From Acidobacteriota bacterium (lineage in GTDB: Bacteria; Acidobacteriota; Terriglobia; Terriglobales; Acidobacteriaceae), in NCBI GenBank assembly GCA_021778845.1, contig JAJYBU010000025.1, forward strand, positions 1 through 54,447: DNA of 54,447 bases, in the 5' to 3' direction. This document shows, piece after piece, positions 17,199 to 24,570 of the stretch; position 1 is the stretch's first letter, and each line of letters begins with the position of its first letter. The notes beneath the pieces were generated by a model. The model was not told where the DNA came from, searched no databases, and saw only the letters and a list, made by a program, of their open reading frames with translations. Both the position numbers and the translations under genes were made by a program.

Positions 17199-17726
17199 AT
17201 GATCGGAACCATGCGTGTTCTGAGTCTCGGATTGCTGTTGCTGCTAGCGGGATGCGGATATCACCAGGTGGGCGCGGCGTCGCATATACCGGCGAGTGTG
17301 CGGACTCTGGCGGTGCCGATGTTTGTGTCGAAGGTGCAGGGGTACAACACGGAGGTTGCGTTTACGCAGGCCGTGGTGCGGGAGATGAATACGCGCACGC
17401 GATACAGGGTGGTGACGTGCGGGGATGGCAGCAATGCGGATGCGGTGCTGAAGGGGACGATTGTGACGGAGACGGTGGCGCCGCTGACGTATGACTCGTC
17501 GAGCGGACAGACGTCGAGCTACCTGGTGAGCGTTACGGCGAGCGTGCAACTGGTGGGGCATGATGGGACGGTGCTGTATTCGAATGATGCATTTGCGTGG
17601 AAGGAGCAGTACCAGTCGACGCAGGATTTGAGCGGGTTTGTGCAGGAGGATGGAGCGGCGGTGCGGCGCATGGGACGAGATTTTGCAGAGGCGTTGGTGA
17701 GTGACATGCTGGAGAGCTTCCGATGA
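17199..17726 (+). CDS. lptE: LptE-like outer-membrane lipopolysaccharide assembly lipoprotein
   Basis: LptE forms a plug in the LptD barrel that inserts lipopolysaccharide in the outer membrane. The 175-residue protein begins with a lipoprotein signal ending LLAGCGYH (Cys at residue 19), followed by a compact alpha-beta domain with TLAVPMFVSKVQGYNTEVAFTQ and DAVLKGTIVTETVAPLTYD, as in LptE/LptE-like proteins of many Gram-negatives. The ATG at 17199 has GGAGGGGGAG six bases upstream, whereas the ATG at 17211 does not. It overlaps holA by four bases, the usual neighbour of lptE, which supports the assignment. Sequence in this family is weakly conserved, so the name rests on lipobox, size and context. 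Confidence 0.82.
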   Translation: MIGTMRVLSLGLLLLLAGCGYHQVGAASHIPASVRTLAVPMFVSKVQGYNTEVAFTQAVVREMNTRTRYRVVTCGDGSNADAVLKGTIVTETVAPLTYDSSSGQTSSYLVSVTASVQLVGHDGTVLYSNDAFAWKEQYQSTQDLSGFVQEDGAAVRRMGRDFAEALVSDMLESFR

Positions 17727-18874
17727 GCGGGCGGGATGCGTTGAAGAGTTTTGCAGGAGTGGAAAGATTTCTTGCTGAGGTGAGTGGCGACTCGCGGCGA
17801 GCGGGCTATGTGCTGCTGGGCGATGATGCGTTTCTGCTGGAGATGTGCCGCAAGGGCGTGGTGCGAGCGCTGGTGCCGGCGGAGATGAAGGATTTTTGTC
17901 TGCATGATCTTGATCTGGGACAGACGTCGATCTTTGAGGCGCTGGATCTGGCGCAGACGCCGTCGTTGATGGCTCCGTTCCAGGTGCTGTTTCTGCGCAA
18001 CGTGAAGACGCTGTATGGGCGCGGTCAGAAGAAGGAAGAGTTCAAGGCGATCGACGAATATTTTCGGCGGCCGAATGTGCAGGCGCTGGTGGTGTTTGTG
18101 GCGGACCATCTGGCGCTGCCGCAGGACCTGCGCAAGATGGACATGACGGATAAGGAGCGGGCGGAGAAGATTCGCGAGACGCTGGGCGATGTGTGCGGAG
18201 TGGTGGAGTTGCAGCGGGTGAGCGAGGAGGACGCGGTGCGCTGGGTGCGGCGTGAGGCGCAGGGGCAGGGCGTGGCGTTTGGGGAGGACGCGGCGCGGGA
18301 GTTGGTGGATGCGCTGGGGGCGGGTGGGGGCGCGGAGATGATGCTGGTGGCGAGTGAGTTAGAGAAGCTGCTGCTCTATGCCGGGGGGGTGGGCAAGGCT
18401 ACGGTGGAGGTGGGAGATGTGGAGACGATGGTATCGGCGGCGAAGCAGCGGAGTTTGTATGAACTGACGGATGCGATCAGCCTGAAGGACACGCCAAGGG
18501 CGCTGGGGCTGCTGGCGGGGCTGCTGAATGCGTCAGAGGGTGGAGAGGATGCGGCGATTGGGCATGTGTTTTCGCTGGCGAAGACGTTTCGGCAGATGCT
18601 GGTGCTGAACGAGAAACAGGTGAAGGATCAGCGGGCGATGTGGCAGGTGTTGTGGCCGGGGTTCAGGGTGGCGCCGTTTGCGGCGGATGCGTTGATTGCG
18701 CAGGCGCGGCGGTATCGGGACCGAGGGGAGTTGACGCGCGGGTTGAGGCTGATTGCGAAGGCGGATCTTGAGCTGCGGTCGGGGCCAGTGGATAAGAAGC
18801 TGGTGCTGGAGAGACTCGTGATGCGGCTGGCGGGGAAGGCGAAGGAGCCGGAGTTGGAGGGGGCGGGGGTGTGA
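17723..18874 (+). CDS. holA: DNA polymerase III subunit delta
   Basis: HolA is the delta subunit of the clamp loader, which opens the beta clamp. The 383-residue protein has the family N-terminus (GYVLLGDDAFLLEMCRKGV), ALDLAQTPSLMAPFQVLFLRNV and VVFVADHL in the AAA-like domain without a Walker A motif, and a C-terminal helical domain (ISLKDTPRALGLLAGLL, RYRDRGELTRGLRLIAKADLELRSG, the latter typical of delta). Start ATG overlaps the lptE stop (ATGA), so the genes are translationally coupled. Confidence 0.92.
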   Translation: MSGRDALKSFAGVERFLAEVSGDSRRAGYVLLGDDAFLLEMCRKGVVRALVPAEMKDFCLHDLDLGQTSIFEALDLAQTPSLMAPFQVLFLRNVKTLYGRGQKKEEFKAIDEYFRRPNVQALVVFVADHLALPQDLRKMDMTDKERAEKIRETLGDVCGVVELQRVSEEDAVRWVRREAQGQGVAFGEDAARELVDALGAGGGAEMMLVASELEKLLLYAGGVGKATVEVGDVETMVSAAKQRSLYELTDAISLKDTPRALGLLAGLLNASEGGEDAAIGHVFSLAKTFRQMLVLNEKQVKDQRAMWQVLWPGFRVAPFAADALIAQARRYRDRGELTRGLRLIAKADLELRSGPVDKKLVLERLVMRLAGKAKEPELEGAGV

Positions 18875-18896
18875 GGGCTGCGATTACGAATAGGAG

Positions 18897-20024
18897 CTAG
18901 GGGTGAGGTTGCATGGGTGGGGCGGTGCCGGGAGCGGGGGTGTAGGGAGCGTCGGAAGGGATGTCGGTGGGGGTCGGGTCGGGGAGAGGGACGGAGATGC
19001 CGGAGGGGCGAATGAAGGCGTCGGTGTGGTCGATGGTGACATGCATGATGTGGGTGCCGGGAGTGGGTTCGGCGGGCATGTAGAAGGAGAGGACGTAGCG
19101 TTTGCGGAGCAGGTCGATGAAGTGATCGAGTCGTTGCAGCAGGTCCTGGGGTGAGGTGATCAGCAGGATGCCGCCGGATTCCTCGCAGATGGAGTTCATG
19201 GTTCTACCCCACGGATAGATGAGCGAAGTTCTTGCAGCGATGGCAAAGATGGTGACGGCATCGACGGTGGCGTGGGCCTTGAGGCTGTCCTGCTTCACGG
19301 TGCTGTGGCCATCGAAGCCATTGGAGACGACGAGGAGAACGCGGCGGCCGGGGAGTTGGGCGAGTTGCTTCATGACAACGACCATGGAGTTCCAGAGAAG
19401 GATGGAGTTGCCGCAGGTGCCGTGCTTCTTGTTGCCAAGGGTGATGGGTGAGGTGATGGCTGCGTCCAGGCCGCGCTGTAGGACGGAGGGGTTGGGCGGT
19501 TCGTTGTTGGTGGTTCTGATGAGGTCGCAATCGATGGCGTAGATGGAGACGCGGTCGTGCGGACGGAGCGACTGCGTGGCCCATGCGGAGAGGCTTTGGC
19601 TGAAGACGGGGAGGAGGGAGGACTGGTCGCCGCTGACGTCGAGAAGGATGGCGAGGGTGATGGGGTCGTCGCCTTCAAGACGGCCACGGTTGGGGCGAAA
19701 GAGTGGGCCGGTGTCGATGCTGACGTTGAAGCTGTGGGGATCGATGGGGGGAAGCGGTTGGAGGGAGGGGCTGAGGACGAGGGTCGGGATCTGGACGAGG
19801 CGGGAGTAGACGTGCAGGGTGTAGCGTGGGTCGTTGGGAGGCGGGGCTGGCGCGGGTTGCGTTGGTGTGGCTTGCGAGGGTGTGGGTTGAGTTGATGTGG
19901 ATTGGGCGCGGAGGGTGGATGCCGGCTGGGGCGCGAGGATGAGGAGCGAAAGGAGGAGAGGGAGCAGGGCGCTCGAGGTGAGTGGCGACGCGTTGCGATG
20001 CGGGCTGGCCCGGCGAGGTCGCAT
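18897..20024 (-). CDS. VWFA-related secreted protein (acidobacterial type)
   Basis: From the ATG at 20024 the product has 375 residues: a signal segment (about 15-40), a Thr/Pro/Ala/Gln-rich linker, then a von Willebrand factor A-like domain with the metal-site pattern ITLAILLDVSGDQSSLL (Asp-x-Ser-x-Asp-like), later GRRVLLVVSNGFDGHS. This matches the VWFA-related domain described in acidobacterial genomes. It ends in a Pro-rich tail. Function is unknown; such proteins are thought to mediate protein contacts outside the cytoplasm. It is divergent from the S15-type hydrolase at 20111, so that gap of 86 bases holds both promoters. Confidence 0.85.
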   Translation of the reverse strand: MRPRRASPHRNASPLTSSALLPLLLSLLILAPQPASTLRAQSTSTQPTPSQATPTQPAPAPPPNDPRYTLHVYSRLVQIPTLVLSPSLQPLPPIDPHSFNVSIDTGPLFRPNRGRLEGDDPITLAILLDVSGDQSSLLPVFSQSLSAWATQSLRPHDRVSIYAIDCDLIRTTNNEPPNPSVLQRGLDAAITSPITLGNKKHGTCGNSILLWNSMVVVMKQLAQLPGRRVLLVVSNGFDGHSTVKQDSLKAHATVDAVTIFAIAARTSLIYPWGRTMNSICEESGGILLITSPQDLLQRLDHFIDLLRKRYVLSFYMPAEPTPGTHIMHVTIDHTDAFIRPSGISVPLPDPTPTDIPSDAPYTPAPGTAPPMQPHP

Positions 20025-20110
20025 GGTGGGAGTATCGCAGAAGGGCGCGGGGTGGAGCGAGTACAATCCGAAAAGTCCGTGGATTGACTTCCAGAGCCAG
20101 GAGAGAGTGC

Positions 20111-22057
20111 ATGCGTGTGGTTACAAGAACATTGATGGGGTGGGGTGTGATGGTCGCGTTGGTGGCCGCGGCGGGAGCGCAGACGAAGGCGCCGGTTGCT
20201 CCTCCTCCGACTTCGATGCAGCAGAAGATGCAGCAGACGAAGGCATTCCTCAAGACGCACTATGCGAAGCATGAATACCGGATTGCGATGCGGGATGGAG
20301 TGAAGCTCTATACGCAGGTGTATACGCCGATTGCGGGGGAGTTTGAGGACAAGGGGCCGTATCCGTTTTTGATGACGCGGACGCCGTATAGCTGCGGGAG
20401 CTATGACAACGATGTGGTGGAGCCGCGCGTTACGGGCAATATGGACATACTGGAGAGTGGATACATTCTGGTGTGCCAGGATGTGCGGGGGCGGTGGGAG
20501 AGCGAGGGGAGTTGGGTGGAGATGACTCCGCCGAGGGATGGGAAGGGGATTGATGAATCGACCGACACGTATGACACGGTGGATTGGCTGCTGAAGAATG
20601 TGAAGGGCAATAACGGCAAGGTGGGGATTGAGGGGATCAGCTATCCAGGGTTCTATACCGCGGCGAGCATTATCGATGGGCATCCGGCGATCAAGGCGGC
20701 GAGCCCGCAGGCGCCGATGATGAATCTGTTCGATGGCGATGACAGCTATCACGGCGGGGCGTTCATGCTGGCGGCAAATCACTCGTTCTATGCGCCGTTC
20801 TTCGCGCCGCAGAAGAATCCGCTGAAGGTGGAGCCGCGGAATAACTTTGAATTTTTCACCAAGGATGCGTATGCGTACTACCTGAAGATGGGGACGCTGG
20901 CGCATCTGGATTCGCCGGCGGGCGGGACGAATCCTCTGTATCACGACCAGACGATCCATGACACGTATGACAGCTACTGGGTGGAGCGGAACATGGAGCA
21001 GCATATGTTCGGTGTGAAGGCGGCGGTGATGGCGGTGGGGGGATGGTTCGACGCGGAAGATCTGGCGGGGCCGGTGAAGGTGTTCCATGCGATTGCGAAG
21101 GAGAGCCCGGAGGCAGCGGCGGATACGCTGGTGGAAGGGCCTTGGGTGCATGGGGGATGGTCGCGGGGGACGGGCGCGTCGCTGGGGGATATCCAGTTTG
21201 GATCGGACACGGCAGAGTTTTTTCGGAAGACGATGGAGGCTCCGTTCTTTGCGCATTATTTGAAGGACGCGGCGTGGACTCCGCTGCCGAAGGCGTACAC
21301 GTTTGAGACGGGAAGCGACGTGTGGAAGAAGTATGACGCGTGGCCTCCGCGGCAGGCGGAGACGAAGATGATGTACTTTGAGCCGGATGGAGGGTTGGGA
21401 TGGACGGCGCCTGCGGCGAAGGACAGCGAGGACAGCTATGTGAGTGATCCGGCGCATCCGGTGCCGTATGTGGGGTATGTGACGGAGGCCGATCCACCGC
21501 AGCGGTACATGGATGATGATCAGCGGTTCGCGGCGACGCGGCCGGATGTGCTGGTGTATGAGACGGCTCCGCTGACCGAGGATGTGACGGTGGTGGGGCC
21601 GGTGCGGCCGCGGTTGAAGATTGCTTCGACGGGTACGGACTCGGACTTTGATGTGAAGCTGATTGATGTGTATCCGGATGATGCTCCGGATGCGGATAAC
21701 GAGGGGAAGCATGTGACGGCAGCTCCGCCGGTGATTATGAGCGGGTACGAGATGCTGGTGCGGGGTGAGCCGTTCCGAGCGAAGTTCCGGAACTCGCTGG
21801 CGAAGCCGGAGGCGCTGGTGCCGGGCAAGATGACCGAGGTGGACTTCAGCATGCAGGATGTGAACCATACGTTCCTGAAGGGGCATCGCATCATGGTGCA
21901 GGTGCAGAGCTCGTGGTTTCCGCTGACGGATCGGAATCCGCAGGTGTTTATGGATATTGCGAAGGCCAGGCCGGAGGACTTCAAGAAAGCTACTGAGACG
22001 GTGTTTCATGAGGCCGGCGCGGCTAGTGGGATTGAGTTGATGGTGATGCCGAAGTAG
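20111..22057 (+). CDS. Secreted CocE/NonD (peptidase S15-type) hydrolase
   Basis: From the ATG at 20111 (AGGAGAG upstream) the 648-residue product has a signal peptide ending VAAAGAQ and then an alpha/beta-hydrolase domain. The nucleophile is Ser177 in GISYPGFYT; candidate acid and base are in GGWFDAEDL and WVHGGWSRG. The C-terminal third is a beta jellyroll (VTVVGPVRPRLKIASTG, VDFSMQDVNHTFLKGHRIMV) as in X-Pro dipeptidyl-peptidase C-terminal domains. The family includes acylases for glutaryl-7-ACA and cocaine esterase, and dipeptidases; which substrate is used cannot be told. The longer frame from 19982 lacks a signal-like start and would overlap the VWA gene start. Confidence 0.88.
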   Translation: MRVVTRTLMGWGVMVALVAAAGAQTKAPVAPPPTSMQQKMQQTKAFLKTHYAKHEYRIAMRDGVKLYTQVYTPIAGEFEDKGPYPFLMTRTPYSCGSYDNDVVEPRVTGNMDILESGYILVCQDVRGRWESEGSWVEMTPPRDGKGIDESTDTYDTVDWLLKNVKGNNGKVGIEGISYPGFYTAASIIDGHPAIKAASPQAPMMNLFDGDDSYHGGAFMLAANHSFYAPFFAPQKNPLKVEPRNNFEFFTKDAYAYYLKMGTLAHLDSPAGGTNPLYHDQTIHDTYDSYWVERNMEQHMFGVKAAVMAVGGWFDAEDLAGPVKVFHAIAKESPEAAADTLVEGPWVHGGWSRGTGASLGDIQFGSDTAEFFRKTMEAPFFAHYLKDAAWTPLPKAYTFETGSDVWKKYDAWPPRQAETKMMYFEPDGGLGWTAPAAKDSEDSYVSDPAHPVPYVGYVTEADPPQRYMDDDQRFAATRPDVLVYETAPLTEDVTVVGPVRPRLKIASTGTDSDFDVKLIDVYPDDAPDADNEGKHVTAAPPVIMSGYEMLVRGEPFRAKFRNSLAKPEALVPGKMTEVDFSMQDVNHTFLKGHRIMVQVQSSWFPLTDRNPQVFMDIAKARPEDFKKATETVFHEAGAASGIELMVMPK

Positions 22058-22094
22058 GAACGGACGCTCGCTGGGCTCGGAATGATGGATAGGA

Positions 22095-22252
22095 GGGCAG
22101 AGGCAAGGGCAGAGGCAATAGCAACGGCAACGGCAACGGCAACAGCAACAGCAACAGCAAAAGAAGAAGCAGATCCCTACGGGATGACAACCAAAAAGGC
22201 AAAGGCAAAGGCAAAGGCAAAGGCAGAGGCAAAGGCGGGGGCAGAGGCGGGG
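22095..22252. repeat. Hexanucleotide microsatellites GGCAAC/GCAACA and GGCAAA
   Basis: The gap 22058-22360 holds two arrays. At about 22095-22160 the sequence moves from GGCAGA/GGCAAG to GGCAAC and AGCAAC repeats. At 22196-22252 it is GGCAAA repeated, then GGCAGA and GGCGGG variants. Between them (22161-22195) sits a dispersed-repeat fragment (GAAGCAGATCCCTACGGGAT), and after them (about 22254-22292) another with CTCCACT and GGTCGAGATGACGG. A frame of 84 codons across this (Ala-Thr and Lys-Ala repeats) is a product of the repeats, not a convincing gene. Confidence 0.85.
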
Positions 22253-22360
22253 GCCTCTCCACTATGCTTCGCTCCGGTCGAGATGACGGGGGCTGGGTGG
22301 GCGGCGCGGGAGGCTGATGAGATTGTAGGCTGGTAGAGGCAGGCGGAAGCAAGGGAGACC

Positions 22361-23389
22361 ATGGCACAAGCGATGACGACGGAGTTGGTGACGGTGGAAG
22401 CGTATGCGGCGCAGCGCGCGGGTGCGCATGTCGCGGAGGTGATCGGAGCGATTGCGGGAGCGGCGCGGTTGATTGAGCGAAAGATTCGGCTGGCCGGGCT
22501 GAATGATGTCTATGGGGCTGTGGGTGCGGTGAATGTGCAGGGAGAGCAACAGCAGAAGCTGGATGTGTTTGCGAATGAGTTGCTGACGCGGCTGCTGGGT
22601 GCGGTGCCGTGGGTGAATGCGATTGTGAGCGAAGAGGATGAGGGGCCGGTGGTGTTTCCGCGGGCGGAGGGGGATGCGAAGCATGGGGCGAGGTTTGTGG
22701 TGGTGTTCGATCCGCTGGATGGGTCGTCGAATATAGACGTGAATGTGAATGTGGGGACGATCTTCAGCGTGGTGCGGCTGGAGGGCGAGGATGTGACGGA
22801 GTCGGTGCTGCGGCCGGGGACGGAGCAGGTGGCGGCGGGGTATGTGCTGTATGGGCCATCGGCGGTGATGGTGCTGGCGATGGGCGGGGAGGGCGCGGGT
22901 GCCGGGCATGGGGTGGCAGCGTTCACGCTGGATGCAGAGGAGAGGTTTGTGCTGACAGCGGATGGAGTGAAGGCGCCGGAACAGGGGGCGTACTACTCGG
23001 CGAATGAGGCCAATGCGGCGAGCTGGCCGGTGGCGTATCGCGAGTATTTGGAGTCTCTGCGGAGCGGTGCACTGGGCGGGATGAACTATAGTGCGCGGTA
23101 TATCGGCAGCATGGTGGCGGATTTTCATCGCACGCTGCTGAAGGGTGGCGTGTTTTTGTATCCTCCGACGGAGAAGGCGCCGCGAGGCAAACTGCGGCTG
23201 CTGTATGAGGCGTATCCGATGGCGATGGTGATGGAGCAGGCGGGTGGTGCGGCGATTGACGGCGAGATGCGGATTCTTGAGGTGAGGGCGAAGGGGATTC
23301 ATGAGCGGACGCCGCTGGTGATTGGCAGCCGGCGCGAGGTGGAGGCGCTGCAACGCATGGTACTGCAGACGGCAGGGGAGGCGCGGTAG
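22361..23389 (+). CDS. fbp: Fructose-1,6-bisphosphatase, class I
   Basis: Fbp removes the C1 phosphate of fructose 1,6-bisphosphate in gluconeogenesis. The 342-residue protein has the metal-binding SEEDEGPVVF, the signature FDPLDGSSNIDVNVNVGTIF and substrate-site MNYSARYIGSMVADFHRTL and GAPRGKLRLLYEA-like YEAYPMAMVMEQAGG. ATG at 22361 follows AAGGGAGACC. The stop overlaps the GTG start of the AlaX-type gene by one base. Confidence 0.96.
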   Translation: MAQAMTTELVTVEAYAAQRAGAHVAEVIGAIAGAARLIERKIRLAGLNDVYGAVGAVNVQGEQQQKLDVFANELLTRLLGAVPWVNAIVSEEDEGPVVFPRAEGDAKHGARFVVVFDPLDGSSNIDVNVNVGTIFSVVRLEGEDVTESVLRPGTEQVAAGYVLYGPSAVMVLAMGGEGAGAGHGVAAFTLDAEERFVLTADGVKAPEQGAYYSANEANAASWPVAYREYLESLRSGALGGMNYSARYIGSMVADFHRTLLKGGVFLYPPTEKAPRGKLRLLYEAYPMAMVMEQAGGAAIDGEMRILEVRAKGIHERTPLVIGSRREVEALQRMVLQTAGEAR

Positions 23390-24357
23390 TGGCAGGGAGT
23401 TCGGTGGCAGAGAGGCTGTACTACGACGGCGGAGATGGTGCGCTGGAGTTTCGGGCGGTGGTGACGGATGTTCGGCTGGACTCGACTGCTATGGGCGAGG
23501 GCGGGCAGAAGGAACAGGTATGGCAGGTGGCGCTGGATCGGACGGCGTTTTATCCGGAGGGCGGTGGGCAGCCCTGGGATACAGGGTCGTTGGTGGCTAC
23601 GGCACGGAGCGGGGCCGTGCTGGAGGTTGGGGTGGAACGCGTGGTGGAGGATGAGGCGGGCGAGGTGTGGCACTATGTGCGCAAGCCACTGCCGCAGGGA
23701 ACGGAAGTTGCCGGCAGGGTTGATGCGGAGCGGCGGATGGATCATGCGCAGCAACATACGGGGCAGCATTTGCTGTCGGCGATGTTCTTGAGGGAGATAG
23801 GGGCGCGGACGGTTTCGTTTCATCTGGGCGCGGATTCGGCGACGATCGATTTGGCGGTGGAGAGGGTGACCGAGGAGGAGTTGCGGCTGGTGGAGACTGC
23901 GGCGAATCGGCTGATCTATGAAGACCGTGCGGTGCGTCCGCGGTGGGTTTCCCGTGACGAGGCGGAGGCGATGCTGACGCGCGGGGAGTTGCGGAAGCTG
24001 CCGGAACGTAGTGGGGCGATGCGGATTGTGGAGATGGAGGGGGTGGAGTTCAACGCTTGCGGGGGGACGCATGTGCGGTCAACGGGGGCGATTGGCGGGC
24101 TGCTGGTGCGGCGGGTGGAGAAGGTAAAGCAGGGATGGCGGGTGGAGTTCTGCTGCGGGCTGAGGGCGGTGAAGGCGTCGGGCAGGGAGTATGCGCGGCT
24201 GCGGGAGTTGGGGGCGCTGCTGAGTGTGGGGTCGGCGGATTTGGCGGCGCGTGTGGCAGGGCTGATCGAGGATAAGAAGGCTGCGGCGAAGGAGTTGAAG
24301 CGGCTGGAGAAAGAGCTGAGGGCTTCGTCGCAATTGCCACAGGCGCCTGACCGCTAG
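23389..24357 (+). CDS. Alanyl-tRNA editing protein (AlaX-like)
   Basis: AlaX-type proteins hydrolyse tRNA(Ala) mischarged with serine or glycine, acting in trans. The 322-residue protein lacks an aminoacylation domain, and has the editing-domain Gly-rich RTAFYPEGGGQP, the zinc residues in HAQQHTGQHLLSA and in CGGTHVRSTGAIGG, and a C-terminal helix with DKKAAAKELKRLEKELR, like the part of AlaRS that follows the editing domain. The GTG start overlaps the fbp stop (TAGTG), so both are co-transcribed. Confidence 0.9.
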   Translation: MAGSSVAERLYYDGGDGALEFRAVVTDVRLDSTAMGEGGQKEQVWQVALDRTAFYPEGGGQPWDTGSLVATARSGAVLEVGVERVVEDEAGEVWHYVRKPLPQGTEVAGRVDAERRMDHAQQHTGQHLLSAMFLREIGARTVSFHLGADSATIDLAVERVTEEELRLVETAANRLIYEDRAVRPRWVSRDEAEAMLTRGELRKLPERSGAMRIVEMEGVEFNACGGTHVRSTGAIGGLLVRRVEKVKQGWRVEFCCGLRAVKASGREYARLRELGALLSVGSADLAARVAGLIEDKKAAAKELKRLEKELRASSQLPQAPDR

Positions 24358-24394
24358 AAGCATTGTTTGCCGATGTGCAGAGGCGGCGCGCTGG

Positions 24395-24505
24395 AACTGC
24401 AGGTCTCTCCACTGCGCCAAACGATAAAGCCGTTTGGCTCCGGTCGAGATGACAGCGGTATACATATCGAGGCGCAAATTTCCGGTCGAGAGAACAGCGG
24501 TATAC
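24395..24505. repeat. Dispersed repeat with internal 24-bp direct duplication
   Basis: CAGGTCTCTCCACTGCG at 24399-24416 equals the block at 1414-1430. CCGGTCGAGATGACAGCGGT plus ATAC at 24440-24463 is repeated at 24482-24505 with two changes. It fills most of the 213-base gap between the AlaX-like gene and priA. Non-coding. Confidence 0.7.
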
Positions 24506-24570
24506 CCGATACAAATGGCTGCGTTGGACCAGGACGCACTATTCAGACGCAATGCCGATAAGCTGGAGGG

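Noticed and set aside
19370..22009. 879-residue minus-strand frame across the VWA and S15-type genes
   Set aside because: Arg/His/Pro-rich antisense shadow; the plus-strand S15-type gene has clear motifs and a signal peptide.
22082..22336. 84-residue frame of Ala-Thr and Lys-Ala repeats
   Set aside because: It comes from hexanucleotide microsatellites in a non-coding gap and has no ribosome site.
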